From NCBI GenBank assembly GCA_014607495.2, contig CP053148.1, positions 8,122,001 to 8,186,000 on the forward strand: a stretch of DNA of 64,000 bases, written 5' to 3'. Source of the DNA: Carposina sasakii (lineage: Eukaryota; Arthropoda; Insecta; Lepidoptera; Carposinidae). Numbering within the stretch: the first letter of the stretch is position 1; the number at the start of each line of letters is the position of its first letter. Position numbers and translations under genes: made by a program. The notes under the pieces were generated by a model, which was not told the DNA's origin, ran no database searches, and saw only the letters and a list, made by a program, of their open reading frames with translations. This document shows, in pieces, positions 33,906-45,240 of this stretch.

Positions 33906-34559
33906 TCTACTCTGCCGTAAGTAAACACTGTGTAATTGAGTAAATGCGTACAGCGTAATGTAATTAATGAAAACTAACGAACCTGCATGCAACGGCCTCG
34001 TTATCGGACGCAGGGTCCATTGCAATTTCAGGTAGGAATCTTATTGGGACCCGATTCTCGAGTCCTTCGACATTTTTTCAAAACTAGAGAGTTTACTAGC
34101 AAAAAATTGATGACATTTGAACAGCTGCAACAGCATGAGCCAGTTATCTCTATGGTCGGAATGAATGTCGATTGCTGGTGGTACTGGTTACTGGTAATAC
34201 GCACTATGAAAAATGTCTCAGCTGATCTTAAACCGCCATTTTGTTTTCAAATTGTATGGACGAATAATTTGAGTTTAGAGATACAATAATCGAACCCCTT
34301 ACCTACCTACTAGCAAACCTAACATGGATAGAGTATTGCTCTACGGAGAAACCACAGGTATTCTGTTCACCCCGGTATGTATAATATATGGCTATAAAAA
34401 AAAATATCGCTATTTTAGGTTCTGCTAAATTTATGCTTAGACATTTAGCCTCAAATACGATTTAATATGCGGAGATATAGGTATTGGATAAAGTGTGTTT
34501 TTTTTTTAGTTTATTCGAATGTACAATTGTAATGTTTAAGTTATCAGAATATAGCGTCA

Positions 34560-34693
34560 AATATATATATTCTTTATTGTAGACAGAAAATATACAGCAG
34601 GTAAGTATTATAACATAGATAATGTACAAATGCGAGCTTATCTCTTAAAGAGATTTCTTATAGAATAGAATAGAATAGAATAGAAAATATATA
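34560..34693 (-). mobile_element. LINE 3' UTR scrap with (AATAG)n
   Basis: The plus strand has TTCTTTATTGTAGACAG and then AATGTACAAATGCGAGCTTA, which I recognise as the reverse of a common lepidopteran LINE 3' region. It abuts a five-unit AATAG microsatellite at 34664-34693. Confidence 0.45.
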
Positions 34694-34820
34694 AATAGGT
34701 GGATTGTATGTGTACACAATCATAAAAGAAACATACATAAATAATTAATCTTCCTTAAGATAATTACTATGTTTATACATAATTTATACTCCATTACATA
34801 TTTTGTATAAAATATAAGTT

Positions 34821-34925
34821 AAGTGCCGCCGGCGCAGCGCGGGCGCCACCCGTAACGTATGCTACGAATTGACTACCACGCGACTACGAAGCGACTACGA
34901 AGCGACTACGAACCTACTACGGTTA
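34821..34925. repeat. GCGACTACGAA minisatellite and GC-rich block
   Basis: The 11-bp unit GCGACTACGAA occurs three times at about 34878-34912, next to a GC-rich stretch CGCCGGCGCAGCGCGGGCG. A related CTACGAA/TTCGTAG-rich patch occurs at 47935-48013. Possibly a decayed MITE. Confidence 0.55.
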
Positions 34926-35210
34926 ATAATTGCACAGGTAGGTACACCCTTTGTGATTGATAAATGATAAAAGTGATAGATACTTTTATTGAGAGTTTAT
35001 TCTGATAGTGATATACTAAATGATTTGATCTATGACGAGTACGCGGCCGACCTAATGAGGTGCAATCGTGAACTAAAGCTAAAATGAGTATGAATGTGTG
35101 CCGAACGATAATGATGTAAACAGTAATATACGCAATGTACGGTGAGACCGTACAATAGTGGTAGCTTAATCTCGTTAAGCTAAATATAATAATTATTTTA
35201 TTTAGTTGAA

Positions 35211-35420
35211 GTGCCAAAAACTCGTACTAAGCATTTGGCTTCTACATTTATAGTGCGAACTGCCAAGCTGTGGAATTCCCTGCCTGAATGCTTGTTCCCC
35301 CTGAACCATTATCTTGCGGTCTTCAAGTCGAGAGTTAACCGGTTTCTTTTAGGCAAGCGCGCTCAATCTGCAACGGTGCTTACCATCAGGCGCGTTGTAG
35401 TCAAGCGTAAGCTTATTTAA
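35211..35420 (+). pseudogene. LINE ORF2 extreme C-terminus
   Basis: Encodes TFIVRTAKLWNSLPECLFP and a following YLAVFKSRVNRFLLGK. This resembles the terminal ...RLWNSLP.......FK segment of Jockey/R1-like LINE ORF2. It ends at the TAA at 35420. The ATG is not a genuine start, and upstream RT sequence is absent. Confidence 0.6.
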
Positions 35421-35460
35421 TATAAAAAAGTACCTACAGTTTGCTCAATTTAAATAAATT

Positions 35461-35674
35461 AGCTGCTGATGCGGGGCTTCGCTGCATACATCAGCTGCAT
35501 GTCGCAAGAATCGGCTAAGGAACTCGGACGTTCTCTCAGGCGATAAGCTAGCAACAAGTCACCGAGTAGTTCCATCTGCCCCGCTATGCTAAAAGTGGGT
35601 GTGGAATCTCTTTTACGATCTTGCAGTTTTGGCTACCCCGTTTCGGGATTAAAGCCGTACGAATATGTATGTAA
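35461..35674 (+). mobile_element. Retroposon family B, long copy
   Basis: Order: GCTGATGCGGGGCTTCGCTG, GCATGTCGCAAGAATCGGCT, CAGGCGATAAGCTAGCAAC, GCTACCCCGTTTCGGGATTA and a TATGTATGTA tail. It is the best uninterrupted reference for the split copy at 2045-2395. Tail-side scraps occur near 40389-40460 and 50792-50870. Confidence 0.65.
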
Positions 35675-36429
35675 TTATTAATGTGACACAGGTGACTTTG
35701 CTTTGCTTAGCTATACGGTCATTTAAAACCCCACAACACCCATTAACAACTAAACCAGTCAACTCACCGAAACCAGACGAGGAAATAAAACTAAACCGCA
35801 TAATCCAAAAACAGAAGGACCAATATTCCCAAATGTGCCAATTTCCACCTTATTATCGAGGTATAAAGCATACCTTTAAGGTCTGATAACTGGAAGTTTC
35901 AGGACAATATTGCAGTACAAACGCGTTGGCAACTCGCGTAAATCATATAAAGTTGGTAATGCTTAGGTATTCCTGTTTGAGAAACCACGAGCACAACTAA
36001 CGGTTCCCTGAGTCGACTTTTTGATTTGGTTATATTGGATTTGGATTCGAATCGTATGTTCATTTAGAATAGAAATTGAATAGGTTTTTATTTGAATATT
36101 ACACATACAGATACGATAGTCACAATAAAATAAGACCAACATGGTAGAAATAGGTAAAACTAGAAACTTGGGTGTGTGAATGCCCATATTATCCTTTCCA
36201 TAATATCCTTTATTACTGTCCTTATCATTTTTGTGTGCAGATGCGCTTTCCATCGTCGTATATCATCATCACCTTACTACTAAGCATTCCCTAAATACGA
36301 GTATATCATTCGCTATTATCTTTCGCCTTGCAAGTACTGTGCTTTCTAGACAACTTGCTTATGTTACTTGACCATCTGTACGGTAGGGTGCGTACTGTGT
36401 TGGTGTACATCATGTTCGTTCTCTATCAC

Positions 36430-36600
36430 TTAACATCGTCCTCATCGTCAGCTTATTGTAGTCCACTGCTGGATGTAGACCTCCCCCAAAGCACGCCACG
36501 TGGTTCGATCTCCCATTTATGCTATCTAGTCACTAATAGCAGCCCTCTTTAAGTCATCGGCCCATCTGGCCGGAGAGCGTCCAACGCTACGCTTGCACTC
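36430..36600 (-). pseudogene. RTE LINE 3' end with stops
   Basis: On the minus strand it encodes KRSVGRSPARWADDLKRA, then after stops TTWRALGEVYIQQWTTIS, and ends in a GAC/GAG-rich tail. It is the same C-terminus as the 60080-60690 fragment. Nonsense changes show it is dead. Confidence 0.7.
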
Positions 36601-36688
36601 AATACTTTACATAATACCTATGGTGTCAACCATATCGAGAAACAGCCATTACAATAGTATGGCCACAGAATTATATATATGGCGTAAC

Positions 36689-36731
<43 letters not shown>

Positions 36732-36769
36732 GTATTATATATGTATTATATGGATAAAAGCGCACAATA

Positions 36770-38259
36770 CGGGTAATTAACACCTGAAAAATCGACCACA
36801 ACAGCACCGCATTGTCCTAAACCGAAGCATTCACTATACAGCTGTGTTGAGTAATAACAAACCTTATGCCAACGGTAATAGGTTTACGTGAAATACCCTG
36901 TTTGATACGAGACTGGTGAAACTTTACGGACAATATTGTTGTGGAACCGGGCAACTGCCATATATCATGTAAGTTAGGCGGCAGTCACACTACGCGATTA
37001 ATTATTTTATTGTATTCCCCCCGATTTGTACCCCTAATACTATAGGCATTTGTCTGGATGTGAAATAGTTTCTATATTAAATATGGATACTATGTCAGTG
37101 TTTACAAACATAACTTTTAACGTTGACAGCACAAACTCCATAACTATAGATAACAAAAAATCTAAAAATAAGTAAACTAAAGGTAAAGACATTTAAATGC
37201 CCCAACAACAATGAATTTTCGAGTAAGTATATCAAAATCACAGGCTCATGGGTTATTATTTTTTATCCATTATTTCACTACGTTGAACACAATTACGTTA
37301 CTATTTTCGTCTGCACGTGTTTCATTACAAAATATTAACGTTAGTCGGTACCGTATACGTGTATCCATTTTCTTAGATGTTCCATACAAATCTCCGACAA
37401 TAATAACAGCACAAACAAGTAGCAAATATAAATCATACAAGTTAGCATCCAGTCCCGTGCAAGATGTATAGCCGGGAACCTTTCGAAGGCTCATTTGAAT
37501 TTCATAAAGGTGCCGTATTAACAATCGCGACAATAGGATCGGAAGGAAACGCCCGCGTTTACCTTGTCTTTTGAGATCAACGACGGATTGGGTACGGATA
37601 CAGGCGCTTTGTTTTAACAGTTTGAACGCGACCGAAAAATCTTGAGCTATGTATAGTTTTGATACGTTTTTTGATCGGCTATGGAGAATATCAGATTTGT
37701 ATGTCACTTGTTTTGGTTATTGACTTTGGCTTTGGCATTTTTTACAGTTGAAACGCCAACGAAACTTGCTATGAGCTGTGAAATCTTAAAAATGTTACTC
37801 GTTCAAATCGACAGAACTTCGTAATCGTATAATTTCCTCCAATAGGAAGCCTTTTTTAGTGTTTGATAAATGTAATGATCAAGTCTAACCGCCATTAGAG
37901 GATTTCACAATAACGAACGTTTTCAGATAGAACGTAAGTGGAATATTAACACTTACTTCCGCACTCAGAGATGTTTAATGGTTATTTAAACCATTCCTCT
38001 GTTAAAGTAATAAAAAGTTACCTCTTTGAATCACAGATTTGTGTTTTTGTTACTTGCGTCAATTATAAAGTTTAATTGTAATTAATTTAGCAACTCACTG
38101 GCACTAATTTAATGTATCTTTCTACACGCGACTGTCAGGCTTTAACCAATGTATTTAGTTACAGATCCAATTTTCAGAAATTTTAGCTCAGTGAAACTGA
38201 AATAATTGGATTGGTGGTTAGAGGTAGAGCACTCATGATAGCGCACTCGAATCCGACGT
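36770..38259. other. Gene-free stretch
   Basis: Open frames at 37211-37471 (plus) and 37270-37707 (minus, 145 codons) overlap antisense and show no family signature, so neither is called. No repeat is recognised. Confidence 0.4.
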
Positions 38260-38334
38260 GGACATGTATGCAGTTTGACAGATTACAACACAATGATACG
38301 CGTTGTAATCTGTCAAACTGTATACGACATGTCC
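38260..38334. repeat. 75-nt near-perfect hairpin
   Basis: The arms share GGACATGT and CAGTTTGACAGATTACAAC with a small asymmetric internal loop between the blocks (ATG against CGTATA) and a 12-nt terminal loop. The size and pairing resemble a pre-miRNA, but a minimal MITE is at least as likely. Confidence 0.75.
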
Positions 38335-38389
38335 TGAACCTAAACATGAAACATAAATAGGCGTGATAATGACGTCTAAATGGTTGCTC

Positions 38390-38715
38390 ATAGAATCGCA
38401 TGTAAGACGAATCGCCTAATTCGTGCAATGGAGAGGGCTATCCTCGGGGTATCTCTGTGCGATTGAATCAAGACTGTGGAGATATGTAAACGAACAAAGG
38501 TCACTAACATAGCTCAACGGCCAAGCAAGCTAAAGTAGCAATAGGCAGGTCACATAGCTCGAATAGGTGGAAAAAAGTGGGTCAGCGTAAGGAAGCGTAG
38601 AAACTGCCATTCGTAAGATGGACCTGGATGACTTAGTCAGGACTGCAGGTATCTGCTGGATGCAGGTCGCTTCAAACAGTTCTCGGTGGAGGTTGTCAGA
38701 GGAAATGATGAAACT
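38390..38715 (+). pseudogene. Decayed RTE LINE C-terminus
   Basis: The plus strand holds scrambled-frame traces of the RTE C-terminal order: QRAMERAILG-like codons near 38425, a KVT.IAQ-like stretch near 38500, AGHIARI near 38548 and a DLD/MQVASNS-like end near 38660. Several stops and shifts are present. It is older than the 60-kb copy. Confidence 0.5.
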
Positions 38716-38729
38716 AAACATTCAGTGCA

Positions 38730-41323
38730 TTTACTTATTCAACTAACTATCGAGATTAAACATTTGGTACAAGTGGACCTAACTTGTTGATTATTCGTTA
38801 TAATCAGCAACATTGTATAAAACCATCATAAGCCAGTCACTATTCGCTTATCGTTATTATTGGACACAAAACAAACAACGTAGTGCTCTCGTATCGGCCA
38901 AGTTGGATCATAAAACTTAGTTTCTGCACTGTTAACTTCGAGCTTGCACTAAATTATTTAATTGTGAGCAAAACTGGGAGCTCGTAGTATTCTCAATTTC
39001 AATTTTAATGTTTCCCAGCACTGCTTCTACGTGATAAATATTTTCTCACTGCGCTGGCAGTACTATTTGTTCCACTATTTATTTACACTAAATTGATTTG
39101 ATTTATGTATAAAGCCCATTTAGAAGTGGTTAATGCTTGATTTCAAATTAAGCAGATGTCGTCATGAGAAATTAACATTATTGCGAAGGAAAAATGGTAT
39201 GTACTGGTGGTTTTTGCTGTTTAATTTTATGGTTCTAATAACTAATCATAAAATGTTATTTATAGAAAAATCAACGTTATGTAACTAAGTGGCAAAAAGT
39301 TACCACAAGTAATCTAACACACCAGTGCCTACCTCATAGATTTATATAAGTATTTATAAGTGAATATAGGCAGAATAATATTGTGACATAACATATCACA
39401 ATTATGCAAAAATACGACAAGATTACACCGATTTCCTTTTACAGCACAAGCTACCTACTTATATTTATAAATGGCATCGATTCATCATGCAGCCGACCAT
39501 TTAGCATAAAGACGTTCAGCCTCCCAATCACTAACAAACTCCATTATTAATATTCAATACATTACGCATTCAAAAACGTAAAGGAGGCTTAAGGAGGCCA
39601 TGAGGCACTCAGGGTTCCTCAATAACACGATTCGAGCTCATCAAAGGCAATGATGACTGGCTTCGTAAGCCAACAGATTAGCCGTCATGCAAAAAGCACT
39701 TCACGTCACATTCACTTCAAGCGCCCTAAATTGCTCGATGTAGAGTGGGAGCGACAGATTTTTGGCAATATTGCCGTTGACACAGCTAATGAATTGGACT
39801 TATTGACTGTTTACAATGTAAATAAGTGAACCTTGTAATGACAAATAACTTGTAAAATTTAATTTACGAATAGATGGACTAATCTGCTCAAGGGCCCGTA
39901 GATTTTAAATAATTGTTTTATTTTTAGGTCAACCCGTAATAGTTTTTATTTTATTACAAAACCATCAACTAAGAATGTCGGCAAGCTCCCATTCTGTCGA
40001 CCCTTTATGATAAATGCGGGGAAAATTGAAATCACGTCTCGTTTTCCGTAGTTATTTTGAGGGAGACTAGCGCACAGGATTCGTGAATTGGTATTTTATG
40101 TTACCTCAATAGAATATACGTGGAAAGGAACGGCGAAGTGCTTTTATGACAAAGGACGAGCTTTTCACATTCAAAGTTGAAGTGCGATGATAAGCGAATT
40201 TTTCTATTGCTACTATACTTACACTGAATTTTTACAAGCTCACCTTTTGGTGAGAAAGCAGTATGTTTCTGTCTTGTGTGCTTGTACTATTAATATTTCT
40301 TAAAACGCAAAATTTAATAAAGAATCATTATTAGGTAGGTAAATCATCTTCATAGTCATACACCGAGTTTTTTCCATTTGCTATTTGATACACACATATA
40401 GTTACATGCGGCTGGGTCCCCGAAAATGGGGTGGCCTGATCTGTAGTATTTCTGAAAGGAATTCTATATCCCCATTTAGAATACTAGGGACGGATATAAA
40501 AACCATTGACAAGAGCTTTTTGGTAATACGCTTTTATTGACAAAATAAAACCCATATCTATAAATCGTTTCAAAATACAAAATCATTTCAATGTATAAAA
40601 CATTAGAGTCGCTTTCAAAATAATTTATTTTTATGTAAAGAAATAGTTATATAAGTAGATCGAAATGTAAAGAATCTTTTATTATTGTTATACATGTGTT
40701 TATTAATTTATTTTTCTTAAGATATTAGGTTTTGCAAACCTAAAGCACGGGCCCAGCCTAGTTTAGGTAACCAGTATATCCTACCTATTTAAATAGTAAG
40801 ATTTTTAATGTACCTATGTATAGCAAATGTTTGATATTGAATTTTTTTTAAATTTACTTTCGCGAAATTAATTTATACAAGAACAGTTTAAGCCTTAACA
40901 AGACAAATATGAACAAGAAACATTTGAATCCCTGTAATCTAAATCGAACAAACCTTTCCCCGCTTAAGAGTTACCTACCATAAATTCCAACTTATTGTTC
41001 GAATTTAAACTTGAAACAGTAAAGGAAATAGGTATTGGGGTTGAAGCAGTTTACGTAGTTATAGGAAATCTGTTTTGTCGAAGTGAGACGGGGCCATTAA
41101 TAGAGATGTTAAATTCGGTGTCGGACGAAAATCACTGGTATTACTTTAAAGTTTTACGGTGCACATTCCCCTGTAGTTATCGGATACGCGTCCTTGTCGA
41201 ACCTTTGTCATTTTAATCGCACTTCCGATCTTTCAAAATAATGTTATTGAAATATGTTCAATTTCCTAACTCAGTAGGAGTTGTAATTCTCCGCGTGCCA
41301 TCCTGTATAAAATGGCCCTAAAT
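38730..41323. other. Gene-free stretch
   Basis: No supported coding region. Apart from a family B tail scrap at 40389-40460, no repeat was recognised, so this may be old unique host intergenic or intronic DNA. Confidence 0.4.
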
Positions 41324-41336
41324 AATTTCTAATTAT

Positions 41337-41396
41337 AAATGGAAAAAATTCCTCACCCGAGTTGGAATCGAACCCACGACCTCTGCATACCGTGCT
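41337..41396 (-). mobile_element. tRNA-derived SINE, truncated, 13-bp TSD
   Basis: A 60-bp minus-strand piece with the B box in GTGGGTTCGATTCCAACTCG, matching the 3' half of the 7881-7987 SINE. It is flanked by the perfect 13-bp repeat AATTTCTAATTAT at 41324-41336 and 41397-41409. The A box is missing through 5' truncation. Confidence 0.8.
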
Positions 41397-41684
41397 AATT
41401 TCTAATTATTTAAAGCGAAAGCTTTGGACCTTCAGCCGGGGCGACCGTAGGGATCCGTCCAATACTAATGTTGTGCCTGCCGAGAGGTCACAGATTCAAA
41501 TTCTATCTAAAAAGGATTTTTCTCTTTGTTAAAGTACTGAAATTTTAGGTTTGGTTTATAAGTACTTTTAGTTTTTAAATCCGTGAATAGCGCGGATATT
41601 TTTATAGTATGTTCAATTCTTAAATAATTACATTATTGTACATGTCAATAGCAGATATTTTAATCTAATTATATTTATACATAT

Positions 41685-41993
41685 AATAAAAATGTAACGT
41701 GTCGCAGTCTGTAGGTACATGGAAGATATATGAGAAAAAATATTATAGGAGACCTTTACCAACGCAATAGTACCCAAAACAATGATTTTTGAAATTTTTG
41801 TTTGTCTGTGCGTTTGTAAACGCTAATCTCAGAAACGGCTGAACCGATTTCGATGCAGTTTTCACGAATATATTATGACAGGTCCCACTTAACATATAGG
41901 CTACTTTTTATCCCAGAAAATGTTTTTATCCAGGATAACCGACATTTTATTCTTTCTGTAGTCCATGCGGACGGAGTCGTGGGCGTCCACTAG
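41685..41993 (+). mobile_element. Helitron-like element
   Basis: Contains AACGCTAATCTCAGAAACGG, GACAGGTCCCACTTAACATA and GGAGTCGTGGGCGTCCACTAG and terminates in CTAG. The 5' boundary is approximate. Its closest relative here is 46555-46738. Confidence 0.6.
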
Positions 41994-42230
41994 TCTATAA
42001 TAAAAATATTCATTCTAAACATGAAAAAACACTGAAAGAAAGCCAAACACAAACCTTTTGTCCATCACCGCAACCCAAATATGTCCAAGAACCTTAAGGA
42101 ATATCCTAAATATCATTGAATTCCGCCATCAAGCTGCTTATTACTTGGGCGGAGGTCGGCCATAACGGTCCTGGCACTAAGGGATCATTGTTATTGTTTA
42201 ATGGTATTACCGGGCACACATAAACCTTCC

Positions 42231-42243
42231 GTTGCCAGGCAAC
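42231..42243. promoter_or_regulatory. X-box-like palindrome (RFX site)
   Basis: GTTGCCAGGCAAC is a near-ideal RFX X-box. It lies in a locally GC-rich, repeat-free block (about 42120-42350) that also holds GACGGCCGCCGC. RFX binding is inferred from the motif only, and no adjacent gene is visible. Confidence 0.35.
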
Positions 42244-42492
42244 CGCCGGCAAACAAAGTTAACAACGATCGATGTGTGCGGATAGACGGCCGCCGCAATC
42301 ACACACGTCTTAATCTCTGACTAATTGTGTTAAGTGATAGTAAAGTTTGGCCAAACTTGCGATATTTTCGCCGGATTTAATTATAATTTGAATGACATCT
42401 GGGGATATGTAACTTCAAGAAAAGCAAAAAACCGATCAGAATGAAATTTGATTCACAAGTAGTTAGATTGCCAGGTATAAAAAGCGCAGTCA

Positions 42493-42962
42493 TCTATACT
42501 AATATTATAAAGACGTAAACTTTGATTGTTTGTTTGTTTGATTGTTTGTGTATTTGTTTGTTTGTTTGTTTAGCGAATAGGCTCCGAAACTACTGGACCG
42601 ATTTCAAGTAAATAGGTTGTAAAAATTTGACCTACTAAAAGTTGCTTCAAAAATATGCGTGATCACTGGTTCTGGGGAATTTATTATTCTGTGACGTACA
42701 GATGATATGACACAACATGACAGATTTTTTTTTTGTTTATCCCGAAGAAAGGGCATAAGCAATACAGCATCCATACAGCCAATATTGATGATTTCTGAAT
42801 TTATGATGGATGATAATGATGATGAATGGAAACGTCGGGGAAATCCTTATAAATGAGTGTAAAATTAGTAAAAATCTAAAAGAATTGCATAAACAACATA
42901 TCTAACGGGAATTCCAAATTATAGAGGATATGTACCGAAGCGAAGCGAGGGCGGGCCACTAG
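42493..42962 (+). mobile_element. Helitron-like element, both ends intact
   Basis: A 470-bp non-autonomous copy from TCTATACTAATATTATAAAG to GGGCGGGCCACTAG. The flanking bases are A before TC and T after CTAG, as expected for Helitron insertion between A and T, with no target duplication. A TTTG-rich run follows the 5' end. No Rep/helicase gene is present. Confidence 0.75.
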
Positions 42963-43370
42963 TTATTAATAGTATAGGCAGTTACTGATAAACTAGAACA
43001 AGTGAAAAATTCAACCCTTGATGCAATATATGCCACTATCCATAAAAAAAACATAGAACCGAAAAAACGAAAAAAAAATTTTTTGCTTTTGCTATATATC
43101 TAGGTAAAGTCATTTGAGACGAAATAACTTTAATAAACATAGGAACATAGAAATCTCGATGTCACTCTTGATACGCACGGAGATATTATAGATATGCTTT
43201 TATGACTTGAGAGAGTGTTATGTGGGTCGACAGACATTCGAGAGACTATTCATTATGTAGGGGCAAATACATGTCTTTTTTGTTACTTTAGCGACCTTCG
43301 ATTCCATTTAGTACTAGTTTTTGTGTTGTCTTAATTTGGAATAAAGTGTACATAGACATATTATACATAC

Positions 43371-43598
43371 ATATAATCAGGCCTTTATCCCTTACGGGGT
43401 AGGCAGAGCACCAAGGGCCGATAGAACCACATGGTGCCACTTCTGATCAATATTGAGAGTATATAGTTGAGATGTACAAGTTCGGAGTAGTGACAGGTGG
43501 TCAGCCCATCGCTTCCAAAACACCAAGACCCTCTTGTCCCTCTACTGACTTGTACAATATGCCCGGGAAGAGAAGCAGCTGTAGTATTAAACATATTA
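43371..43598 (-). mobile_element. (ATGT)n-tailed retroposon, family A
   Basis: A nearly full minus-strand copy, from an ATACATATAATC tail through CCTTTATCCCTTACGGGG to GAAGCAGCTGTAGTATTA. It is close to 6186-6448 in sequence. Open frames on both strands are artefacts. Confidence 0.8.
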
Positions 43599-43620
43599 TA
43601 GTAGGTAAATACAGATATAA

Positions 43621-43875
43621 TTCTTCTTCTTCTTCTTCAGCCTATTGCAGTCCACTGCTAGACGTAGGCCTCCCCCAGGGCACGCCACGAGGCTACTGCC
43701 ACAGGGGGGTTTTGCCCATAGTCACCACGCTGGGCAGGCGGGTTGGTGACCGCAGTGTGATTTTTGGACTATGTTGTCAGTACAGTAGGCGCTGCTGCCC
43801 ACCTCCCGGTAATCCTCGTACGATACCCACGGGCAGGCAGGGGTGGTACAAACTCTACTCTGCCGGCACCAGGCG
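43621..43875 (-). mobile_element. SINE-like unit with RTE 3' end, copy 2
   Basis: Reads TTC repeats, CAGCCTATTGCAGTCCACTG, GGCCTCCCCCAGGGCACGCC, then the body up to CTACTCTGCCGGCACCA. It lies immediately next to a family A retroposon. Confidence 0.8.
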
Positions 43876-45240
43876 GCCAATAGATATCATTAGACTTTTA
43901 TAATTGTGTTAAATCCTATATGAAAATTTCAAATTGAAAATAAAAAAGAATTAAGCATTTTATATCATGATTGTCATATTAATTTAACAACTTATTGCAA
44001 AATAATTTTAAACAATACAGATCCAATTACCATTGCACAAGATTCCAAATTTTAATAGGGCCCAAATATCAATATCTTATTTTCAGTTAACGTAAAATTT
44101 TAATATGAATTTTGAAGTAAAACCGCAGCGGGGAAGCGGCTGCTGGCTCGAGCGGTATTCACTGCAGGGATTTATAACTTAAATTATTTCTTAAAACTTG
44201 CAAACAAGAATCCTCATAGGCTTTACATAGTAAAAGGCCAAAAAATAATACACTGTTTACTCAGTACTGGCAGCTGGAATATTATAAAGAGATTTTTTTG
44301 TAACATAAATACTTTTTTGTTTTTATATGTAGTTACAACTTACTGTTTGAGACATATAGGTATATTTTCAATAGTAGATAGTCCATCTCAGGGATGAAGT
44401 TTTATCTTTTTTTAAGCATTATCTGTCTTGATCAAGTTTTAGATAAGACAGCATCGAAATTCTTCAGGCTAATCAGGCTATCTGAACATTGAAAAAATCG
44501 GCCTTTAGTAAAATGATATCACGCCCTGAATTAACGTTGGTTCGACTTTATCACAACAAAAACCTAAAGTTAACGTCACCTAAACATAGACGAAGCTGTA
44601 GAGCTAATATTTCTCATTGGATTCATTACTGTTCGTTAGATTAGCTTTATATAAAATTATATATAAATAATGAGGCATTTTATATAATGCCGACTCACAC
44701 AGGTACCTACATTTATATAAAGTATAAATTCTAAAACATCTTACTACATCCCTGTCCAAATATTGCTCATACCATATACAGGAGGGTAATAAAAATACTT
44801 CACGTCAAATCTGCCCGACGATTATTCATTCGGAATGCCATCGGCCCCTTTCGCCCCTTCCATCCCCATAGGGCTATAGCCCCCTGACTCATAATCTAAC
44901 CTCCTTATGCAAATTAACCAACTTAGCGATACGAAAGCTGTCTTGTTAAATGTAATTTGATACAAGTGCGGAAAAGATTTAGGCGAGCGGTGAACTTTTA
45001 TGGTGTGTGTGTGTGGAAATAAGAGTGTACCTAATTACATACATACATGTAATAACGCCCATCCAAAGAGGTTGGCCAGAAGTGGGAAAATTATGCACTT
45101 TTCACCGGACGTTGTTAGTCGGTAACGTAGAAAGGGCCTAGTCGTAAAAAGGGCCTAAAGCCTATCGCCGCTCTAAATACAACATTCGAGAGAAACCTAA
45201 GATTTTTTATTAAACAATCACAAACTTTGATTTCATAATG
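43876..45240. other. Gene-free stretch with one foldback remnant
   Basis: Positions 44390-44510 resemble the 59228-59368 foldback (TAAGACAGCATCGAAATTC and AAAAAATCGGCC). Nothing else is recognised. Confidence 0.4.

Noticed and set aside
33987..34289. 100-codon plus-strand open frame
   Set aside because: Composition looks protein-like in places, but no family is recognised and there are no splice or promoter signals.
37270..37707. 145-codon minus-strand open frame
   Set aside because: It overlaps a plus-strand frame, shows no domain or compositional support, and lies in AT-rich DNA where such frames arise by chance.
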